Assembly (NCBI GenBank): GCA_963777515.1
Contig: CAVZQU010000008.1
Location: 124,001 to 188,000, forward strand
Direction: 5' to 3'
Source: CAVSWT01 sp963777515
Lineage (GTDB): Bacteria > Bacteroidota > Ignavibacteria > Ignavibacteriales > Ignavibacteriaceae
DNA length: 64,000 bases
Shown here: positions 1-8,710 of the stretch, piece by piece
Layout of the letters: every line of letters starts with the position of its first letter
Position numbering within the stretch: position 1 is the first letter of the stretch
The notes under the pieces: model-generated
What the model saw: the letters and a program-made list of their open reading frames with translations, nothing else
Told to the model about the DNA's origin: nothing
Database searches by the model: none
Program-made: the position numbers and the translations under genes

Positions 1-368
1 AGTTTTACCCGTGTATCCTTTAAGAAAAACCATTCAATTCCTATAATCCATAAAGGTTCAATAGTAACGAGTACCGCCGCCATCCCGGAAGGTACATATT
101 GCTGGGACCATGCCAGCAATCCATGCCCGATTAAAAAAAACATTGTTCCCAATATTAACAGAGGAAAAATATTTTCCCTTTTAATCTTTTCTTTGCTTTT
201 AAACCGGCTGAATAAATAAAGAATTATCCCTGCTGCCAGTGATCTTATTCCAATCATCATTAACGGCGGAATTGTCTCAACTGCATAGCGGATGGCAAGG
301 AAGGTGGAACCCCATATTAAATAAATGGCTCCAAAAGCCAAAAGTGTTTTAAGTTTCTGCTGTTTCAT
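1..368 (-). CDS. EamA/DMT-family inner-membrane transporter, N-terminal part
   Basis: The 3' part runs off the left edge of the window. Translation from the ATG at 368 gives about 122 residues of a very hydrophobic protein starting MKQQKLKTLLAFGAIYLIWG, with the segment WGSTFLAIRYAVE that is typical of the first membrane span of EamA (drug/metabolite transporter) proteins. Further spans follow, including LPLLILGTMFFLIGHGLLAWS-like and VPSGMAAVLVTIEPLW-like stretches, the latter also characteristic of EamA domains (YedA/RhaT-like exporters). Such proteins export small metabolites or amino acids across the inner membrane; the substrate cannot be told. About 1.3 kb of non-coding DNA lies upstream. 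Family call is sure; substrate unknown. Confidence 0.85.
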   Translation of the reverse strand, partial: MKQQKLKTLLAFGAIYLIWGSTFLAIRYAVETIPPLMMIGIRSLAAGIILYLFSRFKSKEKIKRENIFPLLILGTMFFLIGHGLLAWSQQYVPSGMAAVLVTIEPLWIIGIEWFFLKDTRVK

Positions 369-401
369 AATTAACCCTTTGTGTGAATTAGAATGTAAAA
401 T

Positions 402-420
402 CCTGCCTTCGGCAGACAGG
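402..420. repeat. GC-rich palindrome, copy 1
   Basis: CCTGCCTTCGGCAGACAGG folds on itself with one mismatch. It belongs to a small family in this window (also 1282-1300, 1451-1470, 1580-1600, 10150-10168) that shares the CCTGCC...GGCAGG arms. All lie between genes. Similar short palindromes are common as interspersed repeats in Bacteroidota and Ignavibacteria. Confidence 0.6.
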
Positions 421-880
421 CGTTAAAACGGTTTCAAAGTTTCATTTTGTTAACCTCATTATTAACCTGCCCGAACATCATTCGGGGTGGGTCGCGGGGT
501 TAACAATGAAAGGGTTATTTGATCTGTCTCAACATTTTACGTGATTCTGTTTTTAATTCACACAACTGGTTAATTAGTAAAATTGTATGCTTTAAACATA
601 TTAATATTTATTATTATAGCAAAAAGAAAGTAAATAAGAGTTGGCATGTGCTAGAAGCAGAGGATTTTTGAGCGGCAAATATTTTTAATGGTAAGTTTTC
701 ACTCACTTATTATTTTAAGGTAATTTTAATCCACCAATCTGATTATCCGATTGATCCTTCGGTCAAAATAAAAAGACTTCATTATTAATAAAGTCTTTCC
801 TTTTTCAAGCGAAAGATTTAGCCTGTCGCTATGCGGATGGTTTTTTTTAAAAACAGTAAAACAACTAGGCTATTAAAATA

Positions 881-1021
881 TTATAAACTACCACACTAGA
901 AGGTAATAGTTTATAAATAAAAGAAATAAGTTATATCTTTATACTACAAAAGGAACTCCATCCAACCTTCCTCTTACAAAGAGGAAGGCTTATTACAGCT
1001 ATTAACTTATTTATTTGTAGT
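881..1021. other. Cluster of inverted repeats, possible structured RNA
   Basis: Four pairs of arms are visible: TTATAAACTA (881-890) with TAGTTTATAA (907-916); CCTTCCTCTT with AAGAGGAAGG (966-988); AAATAAGTTA (924-933) with TAACTTATTT (1003-1012); and ACTACAAA (943-950) with TTTGTAGT (1014-1021). The last two pairs interleave, which would make a pseudoknot-like fold. The DNA is AT-rich, so chance pairing is possible for the AT-only arms; the 10-bp purine/pyrimidine stem at 966-988 is the strongest. Confidence 0.35.
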
Positions 1022-1161
1022 CTAATCATCTTAACATCGACTTATTCAATCCGATAAAAATATTTTTGTCGAAAGAACAAATAAATGTCTCATAAAGCCG
1101 AATAAGTTTTCAAGCAAATACAGACATTTAATTGAAATGTTATTAATAAAATATTCTTAGC

Positions 1162-1325
1162 TTGCTTCCCTTTTCATCAAGTCTGCTTATGTAAATGCGA
1201 TTGCTGGTTTTTTTATAAAATCGAAAAGAAGGTAAGAAAAAGTTTTTTCACAAAGTGATCAATTCTGATAAAAAATATCGGCCTGCCTACCGCAGGCAGG
1301 TATAATTACGATTAATTATCAACAG
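1162..1325 (+). repeat. R125 dispersed repeat, copy 1
   Basis: It begins with GCTTCCCTTTTCATCAAG and contains the family's core blocks: TAAATGCGATTGC, TTTTATAAAATCGAAAAGAA, GGTAAGAAAAAGTTTTTT and AATTACGATTAATTATCAAC. Two extra pieces are inserted relative to the shorter copies: a CACAAAGTGATCA segment after the T-run, and the GC-rich palindrome at 1282-1300 placed exactly between ATCGG and TATAATTAC. Reads in the same direction as all other copies. Confidence 0.7.
1282..1300. repeat. GC-rich palindrome, copy 2, nested in R125
   Basis: CCTGCCTACCGCAGGCAGG, a near-perfect palindrome, sits inside R125 copy 1. The same palindrome occupies the equivalent place in the copy at 10087-10190, while other R125 copies lack it. 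This suggests the palindrome inserted into, or was inherited with, a subset of R125 elements. Confidence 0.6.
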
Positions 1326-1403
1326 GGAAAATTATTTCAGAAATAAAGGAATATCTTTCTCTCTAGGAGGCTTACTACCCGTGACTGTCATTTCGACCGG
1401 AGG

Positions 1404-1440
1404 GAGAAATCTTTCCCCTCATTGAATGAATAGATTTCTC
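1404..1440. repeat. Inverted repeat GAGAAATCT / AGATTTCTC
   Basis: Arms GAGAAATCT (1404-1412) and AGATTTCTC (1432-1440) are perfect complements. The surrounding text (TGTCATTTCGACCGGAGGGA before, CAGTCGAGGAT and TTGTCGAAGACTGA after) matches a kind of interspersed repeat common in Bacteroidota intergenic DNA. A degenerate relative appears around 53993-54066. Confidence 0.5.
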
Positions 1441-1450
1441 AGTCGAGGAT

Positions 1451-1470
1451 CTGCCTACCGGCAGGTAGGC
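1451..1470. repeat. GC-rich palindrome, copy 3
   Basis: CTGCCTACCGGCAGGTAGGC, with an internal CCTACCGGCAGGTAGG-type stem. Member of the small palindrome family described at 402-420. Confidence 0.55.
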
Positions 1471-1579
1471 TTGTCGAAGACTGACCGATATGTGTAACAA
1501 TGTAATTTTACACTTTAATGTATTCACATTTCGACAAGCTCAATGTGACATGATAGTGTTAACTTTACACTTCGATAAA

Positions 1580-1600
1580 CCTGTCTGCCGACAGGCAGGC
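1580..1600. repeat. GC-rich palindrome, copy 4
   Basis: This member of the family has arms CCTGTCTGCC (1580-1589) and GGCAGGC at the right end, around the central CCGACAGG. A decayed fifth relative (ACCGGCAGTTAGGC) follows at 1637-1650. Confidence 0.55.
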
Positions 1601-1680
1601 TCAGTATTGCAGTAAAATTAGTTCTGCAGCACTCTCACCGGCAGTTAGGCAAGTAACTACATATTCTTAAAATATTTTTT

Positions 1681-2160
1681 CTAATCCAGCTTGTAAATAA
1701 ATTCTTCTATTTCTGTTTGCCTCGCGTTTGCAAAACCTTTGTCCTTACCGATTTTTACAAAGCCGCATTTCTCTAAAACTTTTTGTGAACCATAATTGTC
1801 AAAAGCAACTCTTCCCCAAATCGGCCTGGTTTTTTCAATAGTCAGCAAATATTCAAGTGCTTTGGTTGCTATTCCTTTCCCCCAAAAATTTTTATCTATC
1901 CAATATGTAACTTCGGCTTGGCCGTCAATTTCAAACTTGGCAATACTTCCTACAATTTTATTGTCAATTATAATTGTCTGATTATTTACAGTTGGATCAC
2001 TTAATAATTTTGTGTATTTGCTTAGGTATGCAGATTTGTCTGTTGGATCTTCTGGGGTGAAAGCAGCTAAATTAATTGCTTCTTTATTAAGTTGAAATTT
2101 AAAGAGGAACTCCAAATCATCAACCACAGTCTTTCGAAGTTTTATTTCACCAGCATTCAT
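1681..2160 (-). CDS. GNAT family N-acetyltransferase
   Basis: This 159-residue protein has the size and layout of single-domain GNAT acetyltransferases of the RimJ/RimL type, which move an acetyl group from acetyl-CoA to an amine. The acetyl-CoA binding loop reads FWGKGIATKAL near residues 92-102, followed by the usual VLEKCGFVKIG stretch near residue 128 that ends the fold. The acceptor is unknown. The gene stands alone on the minus strand, with an R125 repeat on each side (1162-1325 and 2309-2440), so it resembles a single-gene module. No sign of a break. Confidence 0.85.
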   Translation of the reverse strand: MNAGEIKLRKTVVDDLEFLFKFQLNKEAINLAAFTPEDPTDKSAYLSKYTKLLSDPTVNNQTIIIDNKIVGSIAKFEIDGQAEVTYWIDKNFWGKGIATKALEYLLTIEKTRPIWGRVAFDNYGSQKVLEKCGFVKIGKDKGFANARQTEIEEFIYKLD

Positions 2161-2916
2161 AAATTTCCTTATTTATGACTTTAATATTTTAAATTCTAAA
2201 TTGTAACAATTTACAAAAATTTTCTAATCATTTTTATTTTACTAAACCTACAATATTCGCATAACTTATATTATTACTTATACTAAATGATAATTATGCG
2301 AATATATATATGCGATTGCAGATTTCTATTCTTTGAAAATGTTAAAATTGATCGCTTTGCAAAAGAGAAGGTAAGAAAAAGTTTTAAAAAAAACATTAGT
2401 TCCCTCCGGAAGTCAGATACTTTTACCGTTAATTATTAACACCCCCGCTTATTTGCTTAAAATTAGTTGTTAATCCTAGGTGAGTAATCATAACTAAACG
2501 AAATTAGTTATTATGAGATAAACGGGAGAAAATTGGCAAGACTTCTTCTGAATTTATCAAATTTGCGAAAGTTAATTTTGAAAGCGGCTGTTAATATGAT
2601 AAAGAAGTACTTTATCAAAACTTAAAAGTATATATGCCTAATTATAACCTGTTTATTTTTGAGTTTAGAAATTAAACGGACAAAACAATACTTGCCCTAA
2701 ATTTAAACGCATTATACATTACCAAATAAAATTATTCCCAGGGGTAACTTGTTGTTTAGTAGATAAACTTACATAACATACTCGCCACTACTTCAACATT
2801 TATACAACCCACAATACCCCTGGAATTATATTATAAGACTTCCAAAGAACTTTTTGTTTTTGCTTAATCTTAGCCAGCCGTTTGAATTAATATCTCAAAA
2901 ACATTTATGCCATAAA
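2161..2916. other. 756-bp intergenic region
   Basis: No gene is seen. A degenerate R125 copy occupies 2309-2440. The rest is AT-rich without clear repeats or hairpins, and lies between the end of the cytochrome operon and the GNAT start. Confidence 0.6.
2309..2440 (+). repeat. R125 dispersed repeat, copy 2 (degenerate)
   Basis: TGCGATTGCAGATTTCTATT and GAAGGTAAGAAAAAGTTTTAAA are shared with the other copies, and the element closes with ACCGTTAATTATTAAC. The segment between (AAAATGTTAAAATTGATCGC...) and the piece after the T/A run (TCCCTCCGGAAGTCAGATAC) are unlike the rest, so this copy is diverged. Confidence 0.5.
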
Positions 2917-4411
2917 TTATCTTCTTTTCTCAAGCACCTTCACCTGCTGCGGTGTATAACCTAAAGCTTTGAAATCCATTACACCGTTTTTAGCATGACA
3001 TGAATTGCAATATAATCCTTCTCTCTTTATCCCATGATTAACAGAAATATATGAAGCCCCAGGTACCTGCATAGCCATCCACTTACCGCTCCATTTGAAT
3101 CCCATTTTTTCATATGGTTTCATACCGGCGTCAATTGCCTTTTTCACATCCCCGGTTTTATTATAAACTTCTCTATTAGGCGCGAGAAGTAATGGGAACT
3201 CTGCCATCTTCGGATCACCTTTAAGAAAGGCCATACCGGGTGCCTGCCACATTTTAAATTTTTTATCAAAGAGCATTACCTGAGTCAACGCTCTAACAGG
3301 GAAAATTTTAGCGCCCTGAGTATTAATGTCTGCTGTAGAAAATGCCATCCAGTTCTGTGCATCGTTTTGCTCTTTTGTATTGGGCACTCTCCATATATAT
3401 GATGGATGTCCCATTTTTATTTTGTCGGTTGGAACATACAGATTCGGATTGGATGGAATCTTGTCATACTTCGAGAGTTCGCTGTATTTTCCATTAATAT
3501 TGTCTTTAACCGGTTTGCCCCAATTTTCGTACACTATACCGCTAACTTTAGGTATATGACAGGTCTGACAGGCAATCTTATTAATATGTTCATTAAGTAT
3601 TTTTCCTATTCTCCCTTGATGTGGGCTGTTGTCATGACAACTTGAACAGGTGACCGGAATATCAGGGAGATCGTTTGCAATCATATCAGATTCGTTCATT
3701 CCCTTAGCAATCTTATGATGTTCGGTGGAATGACATGTAATGCACTGGAGACCAAATTTTGCATGAACATCATTCTCGGAAGTGTAAGGCGTACCTCTTT
3801 TGTAATCATTTGAAAAAGAATGTTCATGACACCTGAGGCAAGCTTTATTAGTTGGCGTTTTGGTAATACTAAGAGCAGCTGTCATTGAAGTGTCTTCACC
3901 CCAATGCAATCCTGTCGAATCTTTTCATTAATGTCGCTCTTTTGCTCCAGTCGTAATTTTCTGCATGACAAACAAGACAGTCCGTTGTATTCCTTTCTGC
4001 TTCAGTAACTTTTTTACCAGGCATCGGCGGTGAAGCTAAAGAACCTATGTGGCACAAACCGCAGCCAGCCGACTGTACACTAAATTTCCCATCAGTTGCT
4101 GCTGTCCAATTTGATGGAGCTGTTGAACCGGCTAATGCACATTCTCTATTTACCATTCCCCACCATGAACTGTCCGGTAGTCCTTGAACATTTCTTATTG
4201 GAGATGCAACATTCCAATGAACAGTTTGCGTAATTTCATCTAATGCCTTTTCATGACACATTGCACATGTCTGAGCACCCTGGTACCCGTTTTCTTTGAT
4301 TACATCATTCCCTGGATGTACCCATTTATTTAACAATCCAGTATTTTGTTGAGCATAGGTAAATCCGCTCAATAATAGCAGAGTTGTAAGAATAAAATTA
4401 TAATTCTTCAT
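2917..4411 (-). CDS. Octaheme c-type cytochrome (OTR/tetrathionate reductase family), frameshifted
   Basis: Two overlapping reading frames make one protein. The first (4411-3896) starts with a signal peptide (MKNYNFILTTLLLLSGFTYA) and has three heme motifs, CAMCH, CGLCH and CLVCH. The second (from about 3909 to 2917) continues LHWGEDTS and has five more, CLRCH, CITCH, CSSCH, CQTCH and CNSCH. Together that is eight hemes in roughly 500 residues, as in octaheme tetrathionate reductase-like cytochromes, periplasmic enzymes that reduce tetrathionate and can also reduce nitrite or hydroxylamine. The break lies at about 3900-3910 and needs only one base, so it may be real or an assembly error. It is the last gene of an operon with FmdE, a porin and a TauE/SafE exporter. 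The substrate here is inferred, not shown. Confidence 0.8.
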
Positions 4412-4439
4412 TTCTTTCTCCGATTTCCAACTTATTAGC

Positions 4440-5069
4440 TTAAGCTAATTCCAAAACTTCAGATTTTGCTGAACAGTCAATACATACGTGTTTACCTCTC
4501 TTGATTCTTCCATATTCTTCCACTGTCATTTCGCCACATTCTTCACAAACAAAACTGTTAAAGCTGTGGGGTGTTTCTTGTAATTTGTAATCAAACACTT
4601 CAGAAATATTTAACAACATTTCCTGTGGGGTGCTCATTACTTTAATAACCAAGGGTTCCACAACCTCAGGCGGAACTTTACTTGCAGGGATGCCTTTTTC
4701 CCTATAATCTTTAAAGAATGAGGTCTTTTTATTTGCAAGCATTGCTTCTGCTTTTGGTGTTACGCGTACTGCCTTGCCTGTGGCTTTATCAACAAGTGTG
4801 ACAGCCCACTTACCTTTTTGTGTTTTCTTAATGTTACCTTTGCCGAATGTTGTTCCCATTATTACCTGAAGTCCATCTGCGAAACAAGTTGCGCAATGAT
4901 CTTCGCCGAGATCCACAAACGCAATTATCTGGCCGTCCTTAGCTCTATCTACACCAAGTTTATTCATTGCTGCTGCACCTACTCTTAAACCGAGTGGCAG
5001 GGCAGGACATTTGTGGCCGTGAAATTTTTGTCCAAACTCCAACCATTCTTGCGGGTTAATATTTGCCAT
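4440..5069 (-). CDS. FmdE family protein with C-terminal zinc ribbon
   Basis: The 209-residue protein carries the FmdE signature: FHGHKCPALPLGLRVG near residues 15-30 and LGEDHCATCFADGLQ near 54-68. It ends in a zinc ribbon with two CxxC pairs (CEECGEMT and CIDCS). FmdE-domain proteins were first seen beside molybdenum formylmethanofuran dehydrogenases but are also widespread beside unrelated redox enzymes; their biochemical role is not settled. Here it is 28 bp upstream of the octaheme cytochrome and 11 bp after the porin gene, so it is probably co-transcribed and may help assemble or supply that redox enzyme (inference). Confidence 0.85.
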   Translation of the reverse strand: MANINPQEWLEFGQKFHGHKCPALPLGLRVGAAAMNKLGVDRAKDGQIIAFVDLGEDHCATCFADGLQVIMGTTFGKGNIKKTQKGKWAVTLVDKATGKAVRVTPKAEAMLANKKTSFFKDYREKGIPASKVPPEVVEPLVIKVMSTPQEMLLNISEVFDYKLQETPHSFNSFVCEECGEMTVEEYGRIKRGKHVCIDCSAKSEVLELA

Positions 5070-5080
5070 TTTAGTATTCC

Positions 5081-6085
5081 TTATTTTTGATTAAAAAAAT
5101 ATTGTATTTGTAAAGTTGTTAATGAATTTGTTTCTGTTGACGTGAACTGGAATCCATTATCTAATGAAATCTTAATTTCATATCCTTTTATGAGATAAGA
5201 ATATCCGATGATGTACCAGGCGTTATCAATAGTGGAGGGATTTAAGTCATTAAGCCGTTCAGTTGAAATTGTAATTAAATTTTTAACTGAGACAATGTAA
5301 TCTGCGAGCACATAGTAACCGCTGGCCTGCCGATTCTCAATATGCGCTTCCAGATATTCGGATTGCAGTTCTAGATTTCCCACATTTAACTTTCCTTCAA
5401 AACCGAATCTGAAGTCATTGCCGGTAAAAACAGCACTGCTCCCCAGAATTTTACTGAATTGAAGATTATGAGCATAGCGGTAAGAAAGGTTGTAACCTAA
5501 TTCAATTTTTGATTCTGAGTTCTTTAGAAGAAATAAAGTGCCTCGGTTTACACATAGAAAATTCTTTTGGTTTGAAACATTGTTGGCACCATTGCCGTTA
5601 AAGAAACCGAAGCTGAAAGAGCCTGTTTTATTGTCTTCAACCTTCAATTCAACTCCTATATCTCTAGCCATAGTTTCCGCACCGGGAACAAGTGCATTTA
5701 TAACATTAGCCCTTTCATTGAGCGGAATTTTATAATCGGGTTGCTTTCTCTGTAAGCCATAATCCAGTACGAACTGACCGGCGGTAACTTCAAAGTTGCT
5801 TATTTTATAGCTTACCAAAACATCTTGCAGCAGAAAATGAAATTTAGACTGCTGAAAAAAGTTGGCTTGAATTTTATAGCTCCAGATTCCGTCATTATAA
5901 GGCTGGTTCCCATTTAACCAGAACTTTGCTCTTCTTACTGAAAATCCGGATTGATCAAGGTAGTTATCCGAAAAACGGTATTGAAGATACCCATTCCAAT
6001 CAATCTTTTGTTGAGCAATTCCAATAAAATTAATACATATAAATAATGTGATGGTAGAAAAAATTGTAACTTTAATTCGCGACAT
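5081..6085 (-). CDS. Outer-membrane porin, OprO/OprP-like
   Basis: This 334-residue protein has a signal peptide ending near IGIAQQ and then alternating hydrophobic and polar strands of a beta barrel. The early motif GYLQYRF...SGFSVRRAKFWLNG and the later TAGQFVLDYGLQRK are typical of phosphate-selective porin O/P family barrels. It lies between the TauE/SafE exporter (20 bp upstream) and FmdE (11 bp downstream) and is probably the outer-membrane channel for the operon's anion substrate or product. The chain ends in aromatic-rich IQYFFNQK, close to a usual beta-barrel terminus. Confidence 0.75.
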   Translation of the reverse strand: MSRIKVTIFSTITLFICINFIGIAQQKIDWNGYLQYRFSDNYLDQSGFSVRRAKFWLNGNQPYNDGIWSYKIQANFFQQSKFHFLLQDVLVSYKISNFEVTAGQFVLDYGLQRKQPDYKIPLNERANVINALVPGAETMARDIGVELKVEDNKTGSFSFGFFNGNGANNVSNQKNFLCVNRGTLFLLKNSESKIELGYNLSYRYAHNLQFSKILGSSAVFTGNDFRFGFEGKLNVGNLELQSEYLEAHIENRQASGYYVLADYIVSVKNLITISTERLNDLNPSTIDNAWYIIGYSYLIKGYEIKISLDNGFQFTSTETNSLTTLQIQYFFNQK

Positions 6086-6105
6086 TTTATATTCTACTCC
6101 AATCT

Positions 6106-6855
6106 TCAGATTACGCCGATAATTAATTTGATCGCTATTACTAGTAGTACAATAGCAAAGATTTGCTTTATCGTTTTTGTTTTTGCTTTATTAACAAGGA
6201 AATTACTTCCAAGCAAAGCACCGATAATTACAGCGGCAGACAATACTATTGTTAATGTTACTTCAAAATGTCCTTGGGAAACATGTCCAAGGAATCCTGA
6301 GAAGGAGGAAAATGTTACAGCAAATGCTGAGGTAGCTGCGGCCCGCTTGGTATTATATCCCATCCACATTAGAAGCGGAGCCATAATAAATCCGCCTCCG
6401 ATACCAAGAAGACCAGCCATAAAACCTGCAAAGCTTCCAATTATAGCACCGATAATAGTGCGTTTCTTAAATGACATTACCTGTTTAGGCTCCGGCATTT
6501 TTGACATTAGCAACATTCTGCCAGCTGCTGCCAAGACTGCGGCTGAAAAAAGTATCAACAGAAAAGTCACAGGCAATTTATCAGAAACAAGCGCACCTAC
6601 AGGGGCAAATAAAAAGGCGGAAATTGTCATAGCCAATCCGCCTTTAACATCCACTAATTTATTTTTGAAATATGCAATTAAAGCTATAAGTGTAGTCAAT
6701 CCGTTTAATAGAAGAGCTAACGGAATAGCAACTTCTTTGACCGGGAAACCCGCCCATTTCAGTATGGGTACATAAATGAGAGCCCCACCCAAGCCCAGCA
6801 TAGAAAATAGGAAAGATGAAGCGAGTATTATTAATGAAATGATTAAGTATAGCAT
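6106..6855 (-). CDS. TauE/SafE family sulfite or organosulfonate exporter
   Basis: It encodes 249 residues with about eight membrane spans and the two halves of a TauE/SafE (DUF81) protein. Each half has a glycine-rich loop: SMLGLGGALIYVPIL near residue 20 and AGLLGIGGGFIMAPLL near residue 147, the latter being the family hallmark. Members export sulfite, sulfoacetate or similar anions. As first gene after the TetR operator and upstream of porin, FmdE and the octaheme cytochrome, it suggests an operon dealing with a sulfur oxyanion (inference). A perfect palindrome at 6901-6918, 46 bp before the start, is the likely operator. Confidence 0.88.
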   Translation of the reverse strand: MLYLIISLIILASSFLFSMLGLGGALIYVPILKWAGFPVKEVAIPLALLLNGLTTLIALIAYFKNKLVDVKGGLAMTISAFLFAPVGALVSDKLPVTFLLILFSAAVLAAAGRMLLMSKMPEPKQVMSFKKRTIIGAIIGSFAGFMAGLLGIGGGFIMAPLLMWMGYNTKRAAATSAFAVTFSSFSGFLGHVSQGHFEVTLTIVLSAAVIIGALLGSNFLVNKAKTKTIKQIFAIVLLVIAIKLIIGVI

Positions 6856-6900
6856 GTTACACCACAGTTAAATCCTTATAACATTGTTTAGGTTTTATAT

Positions 6901-6918
6901 TAAGTAAATATTTACTTA
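6901..6918. promoter_or_regulatory. Putative TetR operator palindrome
   Basis: TAAGTAAATATTTACTTA is a perfect 18-bp palindrome between the TetR gene and the exporter operon it precedes. A related half site (CACTTACTTAC) is found upstream of the TetR gene at about 7556-7566. This is the arrangement expected for an autoregulated TetR repressor controlling the downstream operon. Binding is inferred. Confidence 0.6.
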
Positions 6919-6937
6919 CATAATATTGCAAATTTTT

Positions 6938-7528
6938 TTATTCCTTCAGCGCCTTTGAAATTAAAACGTACATTCGTTTACAGAAATTGTCCAGGTTTAA
7001 ATTCTTGTTATTTAATACCAATTCAATATTTAATGTTATGGGAATACCCATATAAATAACAGCAACATCTTCTGCATTAACATTCTTATCCCAAACACCT
7101 TCGGCTATTCCATCTTTGACTATCTTAATAATGAATTGCTTCTGTTCGGAAAGTATTTGATTTAATTTTTCTTTAAGCTGCTTGTCACCAAGGTGTGTTG
7201 CTTCTGAGAATAAAAGGATTGTTATCCCTCTATTCTCTTTAAGATACTTTACATTTTGGCAAAGATATTTGAACATCTTATCTTCTGCCTTGTCCGGTTT
7301 AAGAACAATATTTTTGAGTGATCCTATTAGATTATTCTCAACATCGTCCATTATTCCTTTAATAATATCGCGCTTTGTTTGAAAGTGTCTGAAAATAGCT
7401 CCTTCGGTTAGACCAATTTTTTTTGCGAGATTTCTTGTAGAAATATTATGAAGACCCTCATCGGCTATAATGTCTAAGACAGCTTTTTTTATTTGTTCCT
7501 GACGTACGTCGGTTGATTCTCGTGTCAT
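6938..7528 (-). CDS. TetR/AcrR family transcriptional regulator
   Basis: The 196-residue protein opens with a TetR helix-turn-helix: IKKAVLDIIADEGLHNISTR followed by LTEGAIFRHFQTKRDIIKG (residues about 13-60). The rest is an all-helical ligand-binding domain with no recognisable ligand signature. It lies immediately upstream of, and in the same direction as, the TauE/SafE-porin-FmdE-cytochrome operon, with the 6901-6918 palindrome between them. It probably represses that operon and itself. An R125 fragment (7749-7795) and an attC-like fragment (about 7600-7625) lie upstream of its promoter. Confidence 0.88.
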   Translation of the reverse strand: MTRESTDVRQEQIKKAVLDIIADEGLHNISTRNLAKKIGLTEGAIFRHFQTKRDIIKGIMDDVENNLIGSLKNIVLKPDKAEDKMFKYLCQNVKYLKENRGITILLFSEATHLGDKQLKEKLNQILSEQKQFIIKIVKDGIAEGVWDKNVNAEDVAVIYMGIPITLNIELVLNNKNLNLDNFCKRMYVLISKALKE

Positions 7529-7909
7529 TTCTTATGTTTTAATAAATATGTAATCACTTACTTACTAAAATAATACATTTTTTTTTATTTGTCAAGCTAG
7601 TTAATGTTGTGCTTAACTGCAGTTCAGAACAAGACTGCCGAATATAAACACAACATTATTAATTAAAAGTATATTATTTATTAAAACAAAGTTGAACGAG
7701 TTAGCTGAAATAGGACATTAAACTTTACAATTTTCAAAAAGCTATGTGCAAAAAAGTTTTTTAAAAACATCGGCGTAAGTACGATTAATTATTACCAGGC
7801 AAAAATCGTTACAGCACTAAAGTAATAGAATTCTCTATCGAAAACATGCAAAGCTGAATGCGGAAAAAAGTTTATCACGACTTGTCGGGTGGTTGGATTA
7901 CAGCTATTG
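7529..7909. other. Intergenic region upstream of TetR
   Basis: It holds the TetR promoter with a TTACTTA half operator near 7556-7566, a stretch reading (minus strand) GTTAAGCACAACATTAAC near 7600-7618 that resembles the attC-like half site at 9954-10007, and a truncated R125 copy at 7749-7795. A further R125-like scrap (GCATGCAAAGCTGAATGCGG) is near 7845-7864. No gene seen. Confidence 0.5.
7749..7795 (+). repeat. R125 dispersed repeat, copy 3 (truncated)
   Basis: Only the right half is present: AAAAAAGTTTTTTAAAAACATCGGCG and GTACGATTAATTATTA. It has the same orientation as the other copies and lies between the TetR operon and the DHFR-like gene. Confidence 0.55.
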
Positions 7910-8562
7910 TTACGTGTTATTTGATTTTTTTATAATCAAATGCATTGCCTTATCACTTGAAATATTTTTACTACATTTATATCCCAATGATTTGAGATCC
8001 AAATTCGAAAAAAGATTTTCGCCGTTACCTAATATTACAGGTGATTGAACTAAATGTAATTCATCTATTAATTGAGCCTTAAGATACTGGCGAATTGTAC
8101 TAACACCTCCGCCAAGTCTTACATCTTTTCCGTCTGCAGAATCAAAAGCTTTTTCAAGAGCTGCGTTAATCCCGTCGGTTACAAAGTGAAAAACGGTGCC
8201 GCCTTCCATCTCAATTGATTCGCGCTTATGATGAGTTAAAATAAACACAGGAACATGATACGGCGGGTTTTCTCCCCACCATCCTTTCCATTCAGCATTA
8301 GGTGCGCCGCGGTATGGACTAAACATGTTGTGCCCTAAAATCCAGGCGCCGATATTTTTAAATCCGTTTTCGGCAAATTCATTATCAACTCCTATTGTGC
8401 CGTCACTCTTTCCTAATACATTTTGCTGAAAAGTTTTTGTGGGATAAAACCATTGGTGAAGCTCCGGGCCTCCGACTCCCAAAGGGTTTTCCAGGCTTTG
8501 ATTCGGCCCGCACCAAATCCATCCACTGAAATAGAAAAACTTGCAACACGTAATTTTTGCAT
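7910..8562 (-). CDS. Dihydrofolate reductase family protein (RibD C-terminal domain), frameshifted
   Basis: Most of the protein reads in the frame ending at 7910: GPNQSLENPLGVGGPELHQW, later GGTVFHFVTDG, ADGKDVRLGGGVSTIRQYL and IDELHLVQSPVILGNGE, the pattern of the DHFR-like family that includes the RibD reductase domain. The normal beginning MQKLRVASFSISVDGFGAG lies in another frame from the ATG at 8562, preceded by a GAAAGGA ribosome site. The two join at the GGGCC run near 8505-8509 if one base is missing, so there is one indel, real or technical. These NADPH-dependent proteins often occur as mobile gene cassettes; the substrate is unknown. Confidence 0.75.
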
Positions 8563-8710
8563 TTATAAATCCTTTCAAAAAAAATTAGTCAATACTTCCC
8601 GGCCTGGTAAAGGCATGACAATTGAAAACTGTCAGCCGAAAACAAGCATAAATGCTGATAGGAGTAAAAGTGTTCAATTACTTTCATCATCCTTCTTTTA
8701 CCAAACCTTT

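Larger units (their letters stand above)
369..1680. other. 1.3-kb intergenic region rich in small repeats
   Basis: No convincing coding sequence is present in either strand. The stretch contains short GC-rich palindromes (402-420, 1282-1300, 1451-1470, 1580-1600), a cluster of hairpins at 881-1021, an inverted repeat at 1404-1440 and one copy of the R125 dispersed repeat (1162-1325). The rest is AT-rich and featureless. It separates the EamA gene from the GNAT gene, both on the minus strand. Confidence 0.7.

Noticed and set aside
1644..1650. GTTAGGC next to the GNAT stop codon as an attC core
   Set aside because: It is embedded in ACCGGCAGTTAGGC, a decayed copy of the CCTGCC/GGCAGG palindrome family that is abundant just to the left, so the resemblance is better explained that way.
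6128..6775. 215-codon open frame on the plus strand
   Set aside because: It lies wholly antisense to the TauE/SafE gene, its translation has no recognisable domain, and the minus-strand protein is clearly real.
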